Below, one piece after another: positions 11,376 through 22,677 of a stretch of 64,000 bases of DNA; within the stretch, counting starts at the first letter, position 1, and every line of letters begins with the position of its first letter. The notes beneath the pieces are model-generated. The model ran no database searches and had not been told where the DNA came from. It saw nothing but the letters and a program-made list of their open reading frames with translations. This DNA is from Mytilus californianus (taxonomy: Eukaryota; Mollusca; Bivalvia; Mytilida; Mytilidae), in contig NW_026262712.1 of NCBI RefSeq assembly GCF_021869535.1, forward strand, positions 46,420,884-46,484,883, written 5' to 3'. A program made the translations under genes and the position numbers.

Positions 11376-12942
11376 TGGAGGCTACAAATGTACATGAATA
11401 CACATAGATCTACACATTGTGAAAATTGGGGTTTAGAAGTTAATTTAAAAAAAACGAAATCTATAGTTTTTAATACATCTGGCCGTATTACAGATGCACA
11501 GCTTTCATATAAAGACACATACATCCAAAATACCCAACATTATACTTATCTTGGCATAACTTTTAGTGTATCTGACAGCTTTTCAGAAGCCAAAAATATG
11601 TTATATAAAAAAGGTTTAAAAGCTTTCTTTAAATATACCAAATATTTTACTAATTATAAAGCTAATATCTCCACTCTAATGCACATTTTTAATGACACAG
11701 TGAAACCCGTATTATTATATGGTTCAGAAATATGGGGTTGTTTTAATTCAAAGAGTTAAAGAATGACACAGAACTAAATTATTTCTATAGACTTTGTAAA
11801 GATCTGTAAATCGAGAAAGTGCATCTAAAATTCTGCAGATTTACATTAGGAGTGAATAAGCATGCAACAAATTTGGCCATATTTGGTGAATTAGGTCGTT
11901 ATCCTCTAATGTTAGATATTTTAACAAACATGATCAAATATTGGAAAAGAATTCATATCACAAATAATATTTTATTAACAAATGCATTCTCTCTCAAATA
12001 CATTATCGAAAGCTGGGAAGAATTCTTGGACTAGTTGTATTCATGCTATCCTGAAATTGCTGGATTTACAAGAGTATCAAGTACTCTCATCTAAAACAAA
12101 CATTAAGAATATGGTGAAAAAGAAATTATATTTAAAATATTGTAACTTATGGAAGAAAGAATTATTCAATGGTAAAAGACAAAATAAGACCTCTGGAAAT
12201 AAACTTCGAACTTATCGATTATTCAAACCAAACTTTAATTTTGAGCCATACTTATTGAAATTACCATATCTTCACAGATGTGTCTTAACAAGATTTAGAA
12301 TTGGAGCTCACAAACTTGAAATAGAAAAAGGTCGTTACTTTAATATAAAATTAGAAAATAGAATATGCAAACTCTGTAATGAGGAAGTAGAAGATGAGAT
12401 GCATTTTCTTTTAACATGTAAAGCTTTGGTTAATGTTAGAAATCCCTATCTAAGCAAAATATTTAGTAAAAATAAAAATATTTCAAAACTTGATAACAAA
12501 TCTCTGTTTATTTGGTTAATGGGAAATGAAGATAAAAATATTTTGATAATTATTTGTCAATTATTGGAGGTTTTAAATAAAAACAGGAATACAATACTAA
12601 ATTAGAATACTTTATATAGAGTTATAGATATATATGATCATATATGCATTTACAATAGTTACTATTTACATTTAATTAAAAATTGGTATGCTGTGAGGTG
12701 TACTGTCCAATAAGGGTCCAGAATAACAAACAATGGGTCATATTATATATTTTTATTATAACAAATGACTTATTTCAGTTACTTTGATATTATATATTAA
12801 TCAATTAAATCATGTTATGTACTTTGTTTAAACTATTTTTAATTTACTTTTATATTATGTTTGCAATTATATTGTAATTATTCTGCTCATTTTGGGAGCC
12901 GTGATTGGCACATAAAATATTTGTTTGTTTGTTGTTTGTTTT
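11376..12942 (+). pseudogene. 5'-truncated, frameshifted non-LTR retrotransposon (CR1/Jockey-like LINE)
   Basis: The protein remnant starts inside a reverse transcriptase after the catalytic YxDD region: ENWGLEVNLKKTKSIVF, then YLGITFS and a thumb-like segment ending LLYGSEIWG (to 11,759). The reading continues in another frame (11,819-12,034, after an in-frame TAA near 11,808) and returns to the first frame for 11,982-12,605. That last part holds a terminal C-x2-C-x8-H-x4-C motif (CKLCNEEVEDEMHFLLTC), as in CR1/L2-type LINEs. A 3' UTR follows and ends in a (TTTG)n-like tail at 12,920-12,942. The endonuclease and most of the RT are absent, as expected from incomplete reverse transcription. 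Two frameshifts and a stop show it is dead. Clade assignment is by eye. Confidence 0.8.
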
Positions 12943-14095
12943 ACATAACATTTATCCATTTTAACTAAACATGTTATTAACAGACAGTTGGTTGTCTTTT
13001 TTAACATTTACATATATATTTACTGGTATACATGTACTAAATCATTATTTACTAAACTTAACATAGGTTCAGAATATTTTTGTTTTGTTTTGACCCAAAT
13101 AATGACTTCAGACAAAAATATATATTATACATGTCTATATAATAATATACATGATCATATGAATAGAATTAAATAACTCCCTTGAGTGCCCAACTGTTTT
13201 CTGGAATATTGCTTGTATTATGTTTTTGACATTATTGAATCAAAATGTCAATATAAGCAGACACAAAATAAAGGAAACAAGATTGTACCCACTTAATAAA
13301 GAGAAGAAATTTAAATTTCTTCTTTGACTACACAAAAAGTAGGTATATAATTATATTTGATTGAAACAGGAAAGAAAATTACATATATATATACAATATG
13401 AGGATTTGGATAAAGATTGGGGTTTTATTACATTAAATTATATTCTTTGATGTATAGCCTGTTCTAATTAAGAATATAAATCACATTAACAAAATCTGTT
13501 TGCCCTGATTACATGTTTGCCCTGGGTCTGTTCGCCCTGAGTTCGTTCGCCCATAGAGTCCGTTTACCTAGGGTTCCGTTCTCCCTACTTTTATTAAAAC
13601 ATATTGTTTTATGGGTATTAAACTTTAAAAAACTTATTCAGATATTTATATGGTATAAATTCTGGAAATATTTAAAAGTTGTAGGCTTAAGCATGTTAAG
13701 ATTTGTTTTAGAGCATTAATTGTTCAAAATAATAATTCTCACTGATTGTTGTAATGGATTAATAATAAAAACAACATTTTATTTTGATAAACTAGCTATA
13801 TAGTCAGCTTGGAATGAGTAAAAACAATGATGTACAAATTTTAAAACTTGAAAAAGATATAAATTCATATTGTTATCAAATTTACTAACCAGAATTAATA
13901 AAATTGTGAACAAATATCAATACCATCATAAGTACAATGTATTCCAGTATTCCACTATGCAAATTAAAGGAAAATAATTTATATTTCATTTTTGGTTGCA
14001 GCAAATACAAATATTCGGCAAATTTTTCAACAAACTTTAACATACTCTGTTCAAATAATAAACATTATGCAACTAGACTATAAAAAAAAAATATA
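12943..14095. other. No gene seen; short degenerate GCCCT tandem
   Basis: AT-rich. At 13,498-13,590 a short tandem of the type TTCGCCCTGAGTTCGTTCGC occurs five or six times. An ATATATATATA run lies near 13,383. Confidence 0.4.
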
Positions 14096-14235
14096 TCAGA
14101 AGGAAATTTGAAAAAAAGGCAGGACAAGTTTGAGTAATAAAAAGGTGTGATGCATCACTTTGGCCAAAAAAAAGGCAGGATGACTATTTTAGTATTTATG
14201 TAAAAAAAAAAAGTCAGGATAAACTAATGAAATAG
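14096..14235 (-). mobile_element. TCCTGCC-repeat MITE, fragment
   Basis: The minus-strand copy contains repeated AAAAAGGCAGGA phrases, matching the interior of the MITEs at 16,752 and 17,803. Both ends are missing. Confidence 0.5.
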
Positions 14236-14404
14236 TACACATTTTTAATAAGGGGCCAGATGAAGCACGCCTCCGGGTGCGGAATTTTCTCGCTATGTTG
14301 AAGACCCATTGGTCAGGTTGGGCTCAAGTCAGGAAAAGTGGGGTATTCCCTGTTTTCAGTATACTGGGACTTCTTTTTTTCTATTCAATTTATGGTATGA
14401 AATC

Positions 14405-14562
14405 CAGTGGCGGATCCAGAAATTTTCATAAGTGGGGGCCCACTGACTGCCTAAGAGGGGGCCGCTCCAGTCATGCTTCAGTGATTGCCTATATAATCAA
14501 CCAAATGTTTCCCACAAATGGGGGGCCCGGGCCCGCTGGGCCCCCCCTTAAATCCACCTCTG
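14405..14562. mobile_element. hAT-like MITE, copy 2, 5-bp target duplication
   Basis: The 158-bp element has ends CAGTGGCGGATCCAGAAAT and ATCCACCTCTG (inverted: CAGAGGTGGAT). It is flanked by AAATC at 14,400-14,404 and 14,563-14,567. The interior matches copy 1 (GGCCCACTGACTGCCTAA, CATGCTTCAGTGATT). Confidence 0.8.
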
Positions 14563-15096
14563 AAATCTACAAAATGCACATTCTACATGTGATAACAATG
14601 CTTTATGATAGCAAGTGTTTTTATTAGTTCAAAAATCAAGCTAATTTCAAGTCTAATTTGATACTCAACTCACAACAAAACAATTCCTTTGGTCACCAAT
14701 TCATACCTTGATCATCAATTATAAGATGACAAAAAGATAAGTTAATCACTTGGACATTTAAATTCAATGAATAGAAATTTTCAATAGAAGTGAATATAAT
14801 TCAGTTATGGTCAGTTACACCTGGAGCATGCAACTTGGTCAATTGACTCCTAAACAAAAGATTTGTGTTTTTGAGTTTTAGAAAAAAACAAGGGCGAAGG
14901 CTTCACTTTAAGTATTTACATTAATAGAATAATACTACTGATTCAGTTAAAATGTGCGCATTGTACAGATTTCATGCTTTAAAATTTGAAATAGAAAAAA
15001 GAAGTCCCTGTAAACTGGGTTTTTTTAACACCAGAAAACTGTTGGTAGCCTTTGCCTTTGGCTGTTTTCTGCTCTTTGGTCGGGTTGTTGTCTCTT

Positions 15097-15545
15097 GGGG
15101 TAAATTCAGTAAAAAATCTCCCATTGACTGTAATGCTAATCTATGTCTTGAATTAAATTTATACCTGATTTACCTTTAGAAATTAGAAAATTTCATATAT
15201 CATTCATGAAAGTACAAATGTAGCCCTATCATTTGCAACAATAAAAACATAGGGTCATGCGGCATTTTTGGGCATTCACATGGCCTTGTTTACAAACACT
15301 GTAGATTCGCACTTAATTCCTTCACTGACCCCCATTACTCTTCAACCCTGTAGTAAAAAAATTTAGTACATTCAGCATTTATTTTTTATTTTTTTTCAAC
15401 TCTAGTTTTTATCCATCTATCAAAAAATATTTATTACAAACATTATCTACCAATCAGAAGAGCACATGACTTCAGTTTTATACAGAAAGCTCTCCCCCAA
15501 ATGGGCGGTCCCTGATGACGTATATTTATTTACTGAATTTACCCC
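15097..15545. mobile_element. 449-bp MITE, TIR GGGGTAAATTCAGTAAA, TCTT duplication
   Basis: Left end GGGGTAAATTCAGTAAA is the exact complement of the right end TTTACTGAATTTACCCC. TCTT flanks both sides (15,093-15,096 and 15,546-15,549). The empty site is restored by comparison with the uninterrupted mussel repeat at 63,980 (GTTGTCTCTTTGACA). No coding capacity; a 75-codon frame that crosses the left edge is accidental. Confidence 0.8.
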
Positions 15546-15584
15546 TCTTTGACACATTCCCCATTTCCATTCTCAATTTTAATA

Positions 15585-15705
15585 CAAAAAAAGGCAGGAT
15601 CGAATAGAGTGAAAAATACATGGCAATCTAATAAAATGAAGGACAAAATTTTTCATCCTGTATATAGGGTCCTAGCACCATAAAAATCAAATGGTGGTCC
15701 CTTAT
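15585..15705 (-). mobile_element. TCCTGCC-repeat MITE, terminal fragment
   Basis: AAAAAAGGCAGGATCGAATA, GACAAAATTTTTCATCCT and the end TCAAATGGTGGTCCCTTAT match the complement of the first 110 bp of the MITE at 16,752. Confidence 0.55.
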
Positions 15706-15717
15706 CTATACCTTAGA

Positions 15718-15733
15718 CCCCCCCCCCCCCCCC
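15718..15733. repeat. 16-nt poly(C) run
   Basis: Uninterrupted C run in otherwise AT-rich DNA; a G-tract on the other strand. Length is likely unstable. Confidence 0.9.
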
Positions 15734-15794
15734 AAACAAAAATCCAGTCCCTCTTTAAACGTACGTTGCTCTCACACTTGTTTTAACTAAATGT

Positions 15795-16062
15795 TTACCA
15801 TATATATATAAATATTGAAATCATTTCAACAACATGCTCCTGTCCGGGATATATTGATTCAGCAAAGCTCTGCATGACCTGCATCTTCAAGGTCACAAAA
15901 AGTTTGTCTATCCTGAACTGGTTCCCTGATTTATTTGGATAACAGACGCTTTTTCTATCGACACTGCGGCCTGCCACAGTCTTTCTTGACTCTTTTTTTT
16001 GTAGATCAAACTTTAACAGATTAAAGGTGAGAATGTTTGTTCCGATTCCACAGACCTGTTAC
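15795..16062 (-). CDS. Possible isolated exon, unrecognised
   Basis: An 88-codon frame is open on the minus strand with less AT-biased codons than its surroundings. The distinctive part reads KSGNQFRIDKLFVTLK, then MQSFAESIYPGQEHVVEM, and it stops at 15,795. It has no upstream ATG; the first internal ATGs are at MQVMQSF. A GTAAAC donor-like site follows ATATG at its downstream edge and the upstream edge is an in-frame TAA within GTAACAGGTAACAG. I do not recognise a family. It could be a captured or relict exon, or chance. Confidence 0.25.
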
Positions 16063-16096
16063 CTGTTACCTATTCTGTAAATTCCACCTTTTTCAG

Positions 16097-16128
16097 ATGA
16101 ACCACTTCAGTTGGAAAATGATCCTAAG
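16097..16128 (+). CDS. Candidate small exon (split gene, exon a)
   Basis: Acceptor CCACCTTTTTCAG is followed by 32 nt and a donor AAG|GTAAAG. One frame opens with ATG directly after the acceptor (MNHFSWKMIL) and ends with two bases of a codon, which fit the start of the candidate exon at 18,447. No homology recognised; the evidence is splice signals and phase only. Confidence 0.2.
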
Positions 16129-16751
16129 GTAAAGCAGGAACATATTCATTTATATTATGTTAGATATACTGTTCCTACTGAGGGTAAAGGTATGGGGAAA
16201 TCTGGATTTAGAATATTTTTTTGTCATCTGCTCGACCACAATAAAGTCAATGCTTAATAGATAGAGAGCAATAGTTTCCCTTATACAGTTTAATAAAACA
16301 AATTTAAAATTCAAAAATAAAGATAATTCATTAAATCAAGACTACTAAATATGGACCTATTCAAGTACACCTTTTAAGGTGTGCTTGACTGGATTGTATT
16401 TAATTAAATTTTGTGTAGGACTTTTTGTAAACGATAAATGCTGGCATGGACATAATACTTAAGTAAATTAAATTTTATAATGAAAATCTGTAATAGATAA
16501 AACTAATTAAAAGTCTGTTTTTTTTTACAAAGATCTAGGCTTTACTTGCACAAAATCCCTATTTTTTATTCAAAGATCTAGGCTTTACTTGCACAAAATC
16601 CCTATTTTTTATTCATCTACATCACAGGTATTTGGGGCATGGACCCTCCTTATTGGGCCCACTGTAAAAAAAAGTCTTTTTTTCCATATTATTTACAATT
16701 TTCTACAATGTATAGACATATAACCTGATAAAAAGTCTCAACAATCCATTA
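16129..16751. other. No gene; 43-bp tandem duplication
   Basis: AT-rich. At 16,528-16,613 a 43-bp unit beginning CAAAGATCTAGGCTTTAC is present twice in tandem without change. Confidence 0.6.
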
Positions 16752-17016
16752 TTAGGGAGCTGCCATTTGATTTTTATGGGGGGGCTAGGATGAAAAATTT
16801 TGTCCTGCATTTTTTTTTAGTTGTAATCTCTGTCCTGCCTTTTTATTTTTCACTCTATTCGGTCCTGCCTTTTTTATTTTTAGTTTATCCTGACTTTTTT
16901 TTACATAAATTGTCATCCTGCCTTTTTTTTTTGCAAAGTGTCTCATCCTGCCTTTTTTTTTACTCAAAACTCCTGTCCTGCCTTTTTTTTTCAAATTTCA
17001 TCCTAGCCCCCCTACT
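16752..17016 (+). mobile_element. TCCTGCC-repeat MITE, right end altered
   Basis: Starts TTAGGGAGCTGCCATTTGA, then CTAGGATGAAAAATTTTGTC, with internal units of 25-30 bp ending TCCTGCCTTTTTTT. The right side reaches CATCCTAGCCCCCC but lacks the terminal TIR seen in the 17,803 copy. Coding frames of 69 and 108 codons in it are repeat readings. Confidence 0.7.
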
Positions 17017-17802
17017 GGAGCCCCAGTGTATGAATGCATGTACATATCTTACCAAGGAGGTTGATCTTGCATTAGAGTCGGTTGGGGTAATTCCGTACAC
17101 TTTTGGTCCTAAATGAAAGTCATTTGGTTCCCTGTTTGATAAACAAGCGAAATGTAATATGTATGGTATTTACCTGCCTGCACGAAATTACCCAGATCGA
17201 CTGTAATCTTTGTCATGATGATGTTTATAGATTAATCATTTATGCTCATTCTTTTTTTTTTCATTAATAAAAAAATTCTACAGATTAAGTATAATTTTAT
17301 AACTTATATTTACATGATTTATTTCCAACAAACTAAGAATGTTTAAAATTTTTAAAATTCACAATCTAGATAACAAAAGTTTAACTTTGCATTATTTGTT
17401 AAAGGGACAGTATAGACTCAGTTCATCATTATGGTAGGATCACATGTCCTGTGCATGCTGTGTTTATAGTATAATAGATTTATTATGTCTTGTCTATCTG
17501 AAGTTTGGTTAAACTGCCTACTGGGAAAAACATTATTAGATGTTTACATTCCCAATTACTACTATTAGTCAATTATGTGTGAAAAATTTCAACTTCATGG
17601 GTTTTAATCCCCTAGGATGTGAAACATCATTAGAATTTGTAGATATAAATGAAGAGATATGAAAGTTTAATCCTCAGTACTGTGTCAGTCACTTAAAGAC
17701 AATAAAAACATTAAATTAGGGTAATAAATATTCCTAAAGAAATGAACATTGAGAAGTTCTCACTCTGACACACATTTCAATGATCAATTAAATCATCTTT
17801 TA
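17017..17802. other. No gene seen
   Basis: AT-rich, no assignable repeat or exon. Confidence 0.4.
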
Positions 17803-18069
17803 TTAGGGAGCTAACCATTTGATTTTTAGGGGGGGTGGCTAGGATGAAAAATTTTGTCCTGCATTCTTTTTAGTTGTAATCTCTGTCCGGCCTTTTAATT
17901 TTTATTAAATTAAATTTATCCTGACTTTTTTTTACATAAGTTGTCTTCCTGCCTTTTTTTTGCCAAGTTGCTCATCCTAACATTTTATTTTACCCAAAAC
18001 TCCTTCCTGCCATTTTTTTTAAAAATTTCATCCTAGCCCCCCCATAAATTTCAAATGGTAGCTCCCTTA
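17803..18069 (+). mobile_element. TCCTGCC-repeat MITE, complete (267 bp)
   Basis: Left TTAGGGAGCTAACCATTTGA and right TCAAATGGTAGCTCCCTTA are inverted copies, followed inward by GGGGGG...CTAGGATGAAA and its complement. Interior units carry TCCTGCC-like phrases. Confidence 0.75.
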
Positions 18070-18446
18070 GATGTGAGGACATCTGATGAATGGTTGATGA
18101 TTAAGGCATCATGATAGATAATATTTAAACTCTTTCCTTACTTGAAAAAGGTTCCCTAAAGAGCACCAGGGCGCAAAATTTCAGGGGGAGGGTGCAGAGC
18201 CTCTATGTTACTGCTCTCCTAGATACTGATTTGTGAACATGTAAAAATAAGGCGGCTAAAGCCCTCATGTATCATCAACAAAGATAGTGACAAATGAATA
18301 ATTTTATTTCCTTTTTGCAATTTCTCATTGATGTGATGTTAATTTTCTGTTAGAAGTCACACGATTCTGTATCTATACTAGTATGACAGTTTGCCTAAAT
18401 TTCACAAGACTGTTTTATCTTATTTTTGCAGAATTTTTTTTTCTAG
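18070..18446. other. No gene seen
   Basis: AT-rich sequence without assignable features. Confidence 0.4.
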
Positions 18447-18514
18447 GTGTGCAAGTATTGAACATCAGCTTGAAATGCAATGTGACCTAAAAGACAACTT
18501 AATAATGGACAGAT
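18447..18514 (+). CDS. Candidate small exon (split gene, exon b)
   Basis: A strong polypyrimidine tract and acceptor (TTTTTTTTTCTAG) and a consensus donor (ACAGAT|GTAAGT) bound 68 nt. One frame is open: CASIEHQLEMQCDLKDNLIM then DR, with one base before and one base after. Those spare bases fit exon a (16,097) upstream and the exon at 44,835 downstream. The other two frames close. The peptide looks like a charged helix and I do not recognise it. Confidence 0.3.
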
Positions 18515-18659
18515 GTAAGTATTTGGTAGCATCGTTAAAGATATGGGGAATGTATGAAATTGTTTGAAAAAGTCCACATATAATACATGTAATACACTCC
18601 TTGAAAGTAGATTATTATCCTTTTACTGTTCTGCTAAATGAGGGTTTGGATGACTGAGG

Positions 18660-18870
18660 GGGTCCTTTATGTCTTTATTCTTTAAATATTAGACAATTTT
18701 TCTCTCTATTCAATATTTATTTTGCCCATTTATATTATCTCTATTCAATATATTTGTGTGCCCCATTATTCAATATTCTGTATTATTTTTGCAGTTGTTT
18801 CTCTATTCTTTATTTGTTTGCCCTTTATTCTGCACTTTTTTGTCAATTATTCTCTATTCTGAAAACCCCA
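18660..18870. repeat. Degenerate ATTCT-rich tandem repeat
   Basis: Repeated TCTATTCAATATTTAT and TTTGCCC phrases, ending CTGAAAACCCCATCC; same family as 6,430-6,650. Confidence 0.5.
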
Positions 18871-18982
18871 TCCATACTCTCCATTATGATATATATATAT
18901 ATTCCACTATTCATTCCAATGAAAAGATAAAAAAAAGTTTTATGTTGTCCATATTCTAAATTGTTCTCTGATAATTCTATTA

Positions 18983-19122
18983 GTTACATAGTGTGCTAGT
19001 GACCTAATACGGTATAGATGGGGTCAGTAAATTCCATATGGGGTGAGAGCGAAGTTTGAATCCCCATATGGTATTTACTGACCCCATATATACCGTATTA
19101 CATCACTAGCACACTATGTAAC
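18983..19122. repeat. 140-bp foldback (MITE-like)
   Basis: Arms GTTACATAGTGTGCTAGTGA and TCACTAGCACACTATGTAAC are inverted; pairing continues through GGGGTCAGTAAAT.CCATATGGGG for roughly 60 bp per arm around a short GAGAGCGAAGTTTGAA loop. Confidence 0.85.
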
Positions 19123-19767
19123 GAATTTATCTCACTGAATATCTTAACATGTGGTATTTAGACTAGTGACCTATCAAAGTGAGCAAGTCTTCATTCCGTT
19201 AGCATTAAGAAACTACTTCCATTGGTCATACAAAAAAACAAATGCCAACAATAAAAACTTGTTAGCTTTAAATGTGTTTTATGAATTTATTCCAATCTTT
19301 CATCATCAATTTCTTCGTCTGTTGAAACCTTTAAGATTTTTTCTCAGTACCGTTTTGTTTTTATAAAGGGACGTAACACCACTACTAACCGTGTATTGAA
19401 ATAAGCCCTGTCTACTGACCTTATATGGAATATACACCGTCTCCACGCGGTTGCTTTTAACCAATCATATTCTTAGAAATGTATAGGAGGTAAGATAAAT
19501 ATATATACCAGCATATGAAATTTGATTTCTCAATCACAAGAAATATCTTTTATGGTTTTGTTCTATATACATGTATCTATATATATATGGAAATTTGGTA
19601 AAATAGATAAAAAAAAAATGAAAGAAATGGATGGTAAGTACATTTGTATATATGATACAGAAACAAAACAACACAACACAAGTATAAACAAAAGACTTCT
19701 ATGTAAACATGAATAATTTAAATTATGATCTTTCAATAGTATTTTAAACTTTAAGTGTATAACTCTT
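19123..19767. other. No gene seen
   Basis: AT-rich. The 19,375-19,460 stretch (CCACTACTAACCGTGTATTG, CCGTCTCCACGCGG) may be a decayed extension of the adjacent foldback, but I cannot define it. (TA)n runs occur near 19,500 and 19,575. Confidence 0.35.
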
Positions 19768-19952
19768 TATGCCCCCCGCAATTAAAAGTTGGGGGCATAT
19801 TGTTTTACCCCTGTCCATCCGTCTGTCCGTCTGTCCCATTATGGGAATATAGTTATTCCAGATAACTACTCTTACAGTTTGAATGCTAAGAAGTTTTCAC
19901 TTTGCTGGCAGTTTGTACATATATTGAAGATGTGCATGTGGTCAGGGTTTTG
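19768..19952 (+). mobile_element. Helentron-like element, family H6 variant, 5' part
   Basis: TTTATGCCCCCCGCAATTAA and AAGTTGGGGGCATATTG form the terminal stem, followed by a CCATCCGTCTGTCCGTCTGT microsatellite. It is cut off by the H1 element at about 19,953. Confidence 0.55.
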
Positions 19953-22228
19953 ATTTTTGTCGAGCCTGCGACTTTTTGTCGCAGAAAGCTTGACATAGGG
20001 ATAGTGATCCAGTGGCGGCGGCGTTAGCTAACTTCTTAAAAGCTTTGTATTTTAGAAGGTGGAAGACCTGGATGCCTCATACTTTGTAGATAGATGCCTT
20101 ATGTTACGAAGTTTCCGTCTCACATGTCCATTGTCCATGACCTCATTTTCATGGTTCAGTGACTACTTGAAAAAAAAATATAAAGATTTTTTGTAATGTT
20201 AATTTCTCTCTTATAATGAGTAATAGGATAACTATATTTGATATGTGCGTACCTTGCAAGGTCCTCATGCCTGTCAGACAGTTTTCATTTGACCTTGACC
20301 TCATTTCATGGATCAGTGAACAAGGTTAAGTTTTGGTGGTCAAGTCCATATCTCAGATACTAGAAGCAATAGGTCTAGCATATTGGGTGTATGGAAGGAC
20401 TGTAAGGTGTACATGTCTAACTGGCAGGTGTCATCTGACCTTGACCTCATTTTCATAGTTCAGTGGTTATAGTTAAGTTTTTGTGTTTTGGTCTGTTTTT
20501 CTTATACTATATGCAATAGGTCTACTATATTTGGTGTATGGAATGATTGTAAGGTGTTCATGTCTAGCTGGCAGATGTCTTCTGACCTTGACCTCATTTT
20601 CATGGTTCAGTGGTCAATGTAAAATTGTGAGTTTTGGTCTTTTTGTCGAGCCTTCGACTTTTGTCGAAAAAGCGAGACATAGCGATCCTACATTCCGTCG
20701 GCGTCGTCGTCGTTGTCGTCGGCGGCGTCCACAAATATTCACTCTGTGGTTAAAGTTTTTGAAATTTTAATAACTTTCTTAAACTATCCTGGATTTCTAC
20801 CAAACTTGGACAGAAGCTTGTTTATGATCAAAAGCTAGTATCCAAAAGTAAATTTTGTAAAAAAAAAATTCTATTTTTTCCGTATTTTACTTATAAATGG
20901 ACTTAGTTTTTCTGCCAGTTAACATTACATTCACTCTGTGGTTAAAGTTTTTGAAATTTTAATAACTTTCTTAAACTATCCTGGATTTTTACCAAACTTG
21001 GACAGAAGCTTGTTTATGATCAAAAGATAATATCCAAAAGAAATTTTGTAAAAAAAAAAATTCCATTTTTTCCGTATTTTACTTATAAATGGACTTAGTT
21101 TTTCTGCCAGGAAACATTACATTCACTCTGTGGTTAAAGTTTTTGAAATTTTAATAACTTTCTTAAACTGTCCTGGATTTCTACCAAACTTGGAAAGAAG
21201 CTTGTTTATGATCATAAGATAGTATCCAGAAGTAAATTTTGTAGAAAAAAATCATTTTTTTCCGTATTTTACTTATAAATGGACTTAGTTTTTCTGCCAG
21301 TTAACATTACATTCACTCTATGGTGAAAGTTTTCAAAATTTTAACAACTTTCTTAAACTGTCTTGGATTTGTACCAAACTTGGACAGAAACTTGTTTATG
21401 ATTAAAAGCTTAGTATCTAACAGGAAATTTTGTTAAAATTTTGTTCCATTTTTTGCGTATTTTACTTATAAATGGACTTAGTTTTTCTTCCAGTTAACAT
21501 TACATACAGTCTGCAGTTTAAGTTTTTAAAACATTTATTAGATTCATAAACTATCCTGGATTTTTACCAAACTTGGACAGAAGCTACTTACAATCAAAAG
21601 ATAGTATAGAGAGGAATATTTTTATTAATTTTTTTCCTCATTTTTGTTGAGCCTGTGATTAACAGCAAAAGTAGGCGAGACACTGGGTTCCGCGGAACCC
21701 TTACGAATTTTTTTCTAATACTATATGCAATAAGTCAACTATTTTTGGTGTATGGAAATATTTTATGATGTACATGTCAGTCTGGCCGGTTTTATTTGAC
21801 CTTGACCTCATTTTCACAGTTCATAGCTCAGTGTTAAGTTTTTGTGTTTTGGTCTGTTTTTCTATTACTATAAGCAATAGGTCAACTATATTTGTTGTAT
21901 GGAAGGATTGCAAACTGTACACGTCTGCCTGGCATGGTTCATCTGACCTTGACTTCATTTTCATGGTTCATTAGTCAATGTTTAGTTTTCTTGGTTAAGT
22001 CTGTATCTTAGAAACTAAAAGCAATAGGTCAACTATATTTAGTGTATTGAATGATTCTAAGGTGTACATGTATTTCTTGTTTGGTTTATATGACCTTGAC
22101 CTCATTTTCTTGGATCATGTTAAGTTTATGTGATAATTGTAGTAAAGCTTTATATTTAGAACTATCAACATAATATCAATGATTAGTAAAGAAGGCAAGA
22201 CATTTCAGCGTGTGCACTCTTGTTATTA
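19953..22228 (+). mobile_element. Helentron-like element, family H1, interrupted by H2
   Basis: 5' end TTTTTGTCGAGCCTGCGAC; core units of about 150 bp carry CTTGACCTCATTTTCATGG and GTTTTGGTCTGTTTTTC, AGCAATAGGTCAACTATATT; 3' end CATTTCAGCGTGTGCACTCT then TGTT. Core halves before 20,641 and after 21,712 join across the H2 insertion. The right part (from 21,830) is also the start of the tandem duplication. A complete uninterrupted H1 is at 37,205-37,842. Confidence 0.65.
20641..21712 (+). mobile_element. Helentron-like element, family H2, nested in H1
   Basis: Begins TTTTTGTCGAGCCTTCGAC, has about five core units of 189-192 bp, and ends GGGTTCCGCGGAACCC, TTACGAATTTTTT. It interrupts an H1 core unit within a T run (GTTTTGGTCT | TTCTAATACTATATGC). 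No target duplication is needed to restore the unit. Confidence 0.75.
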
Positions 22229-22234
22229 ATATTT

Positions 22235-22638
22235 TCTCTTTTTGGAGATAGTTAAACTTTGTCATTTTTTGGAGTATATACTTGCATAAGAGGTGCTTAG
22301 CATTTCGGGAAAACTCCTCCTTCAATGAACCATAAACCTATGTGCTCTCATACTCAACTTTGTGTATTTTAAAATAACACTTTGCATCTGAGGGGACATC
22401 ATTTATGTCTCCCAAACACAATAATATCTCAAAGAAAGTCTCACATTGACTTTGTTATAATACAGTTACTTCAGAGACTTGGAGTGCAGGGCATCACTTT
22501 GTCTAGTTTTAATCTAGTTTAAAAGAAATATCATGATATGAAGTTAGAATTGTATACACATACATTCTAACTTTAATTTTATTAGGGTAGGTTTGGTAAT
22601 TATAAGTCCCTTACCCACAAAGTCTTAGGGGAATTTAG

Positions 22639-22677
<39 letters not shown>

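Larger units (their letters stand above)
14258..15581 (+). mobile_element. Mussel interspersed repeat, split by insertions
   Basis: Three pieces align in order with the repeat at 63,666-64,000: 14,258-14,324 (GGGGCCAG, CCTCCGGGTGCGG, TTGAAGACCCATTGGT), 15,046-15,096 (GCTCTTTGGTCGGGTTGTTG) and 15,546-15,581 (TTTGACACATTCCCCATTTC). Sequence between the first two contains the hAT-like MITE; a 449-bp MITE separates the last two. That all three pieces are one original copy is inference. Confidence 0.55.

Noticed and set aside
16005-16026. 22-nt micro-exon with strong acceptor and GTGAGA donor
   Set aside because: Too short to support and overlaps the minus-strand frame; kept out of the gene model.
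16785-17116. 69- and 108-codon frames (KKKGR-rich; hydrophobic)
   Set aside because: They are the TCCTGCCTTTTTT units of a MITE read on either strand.
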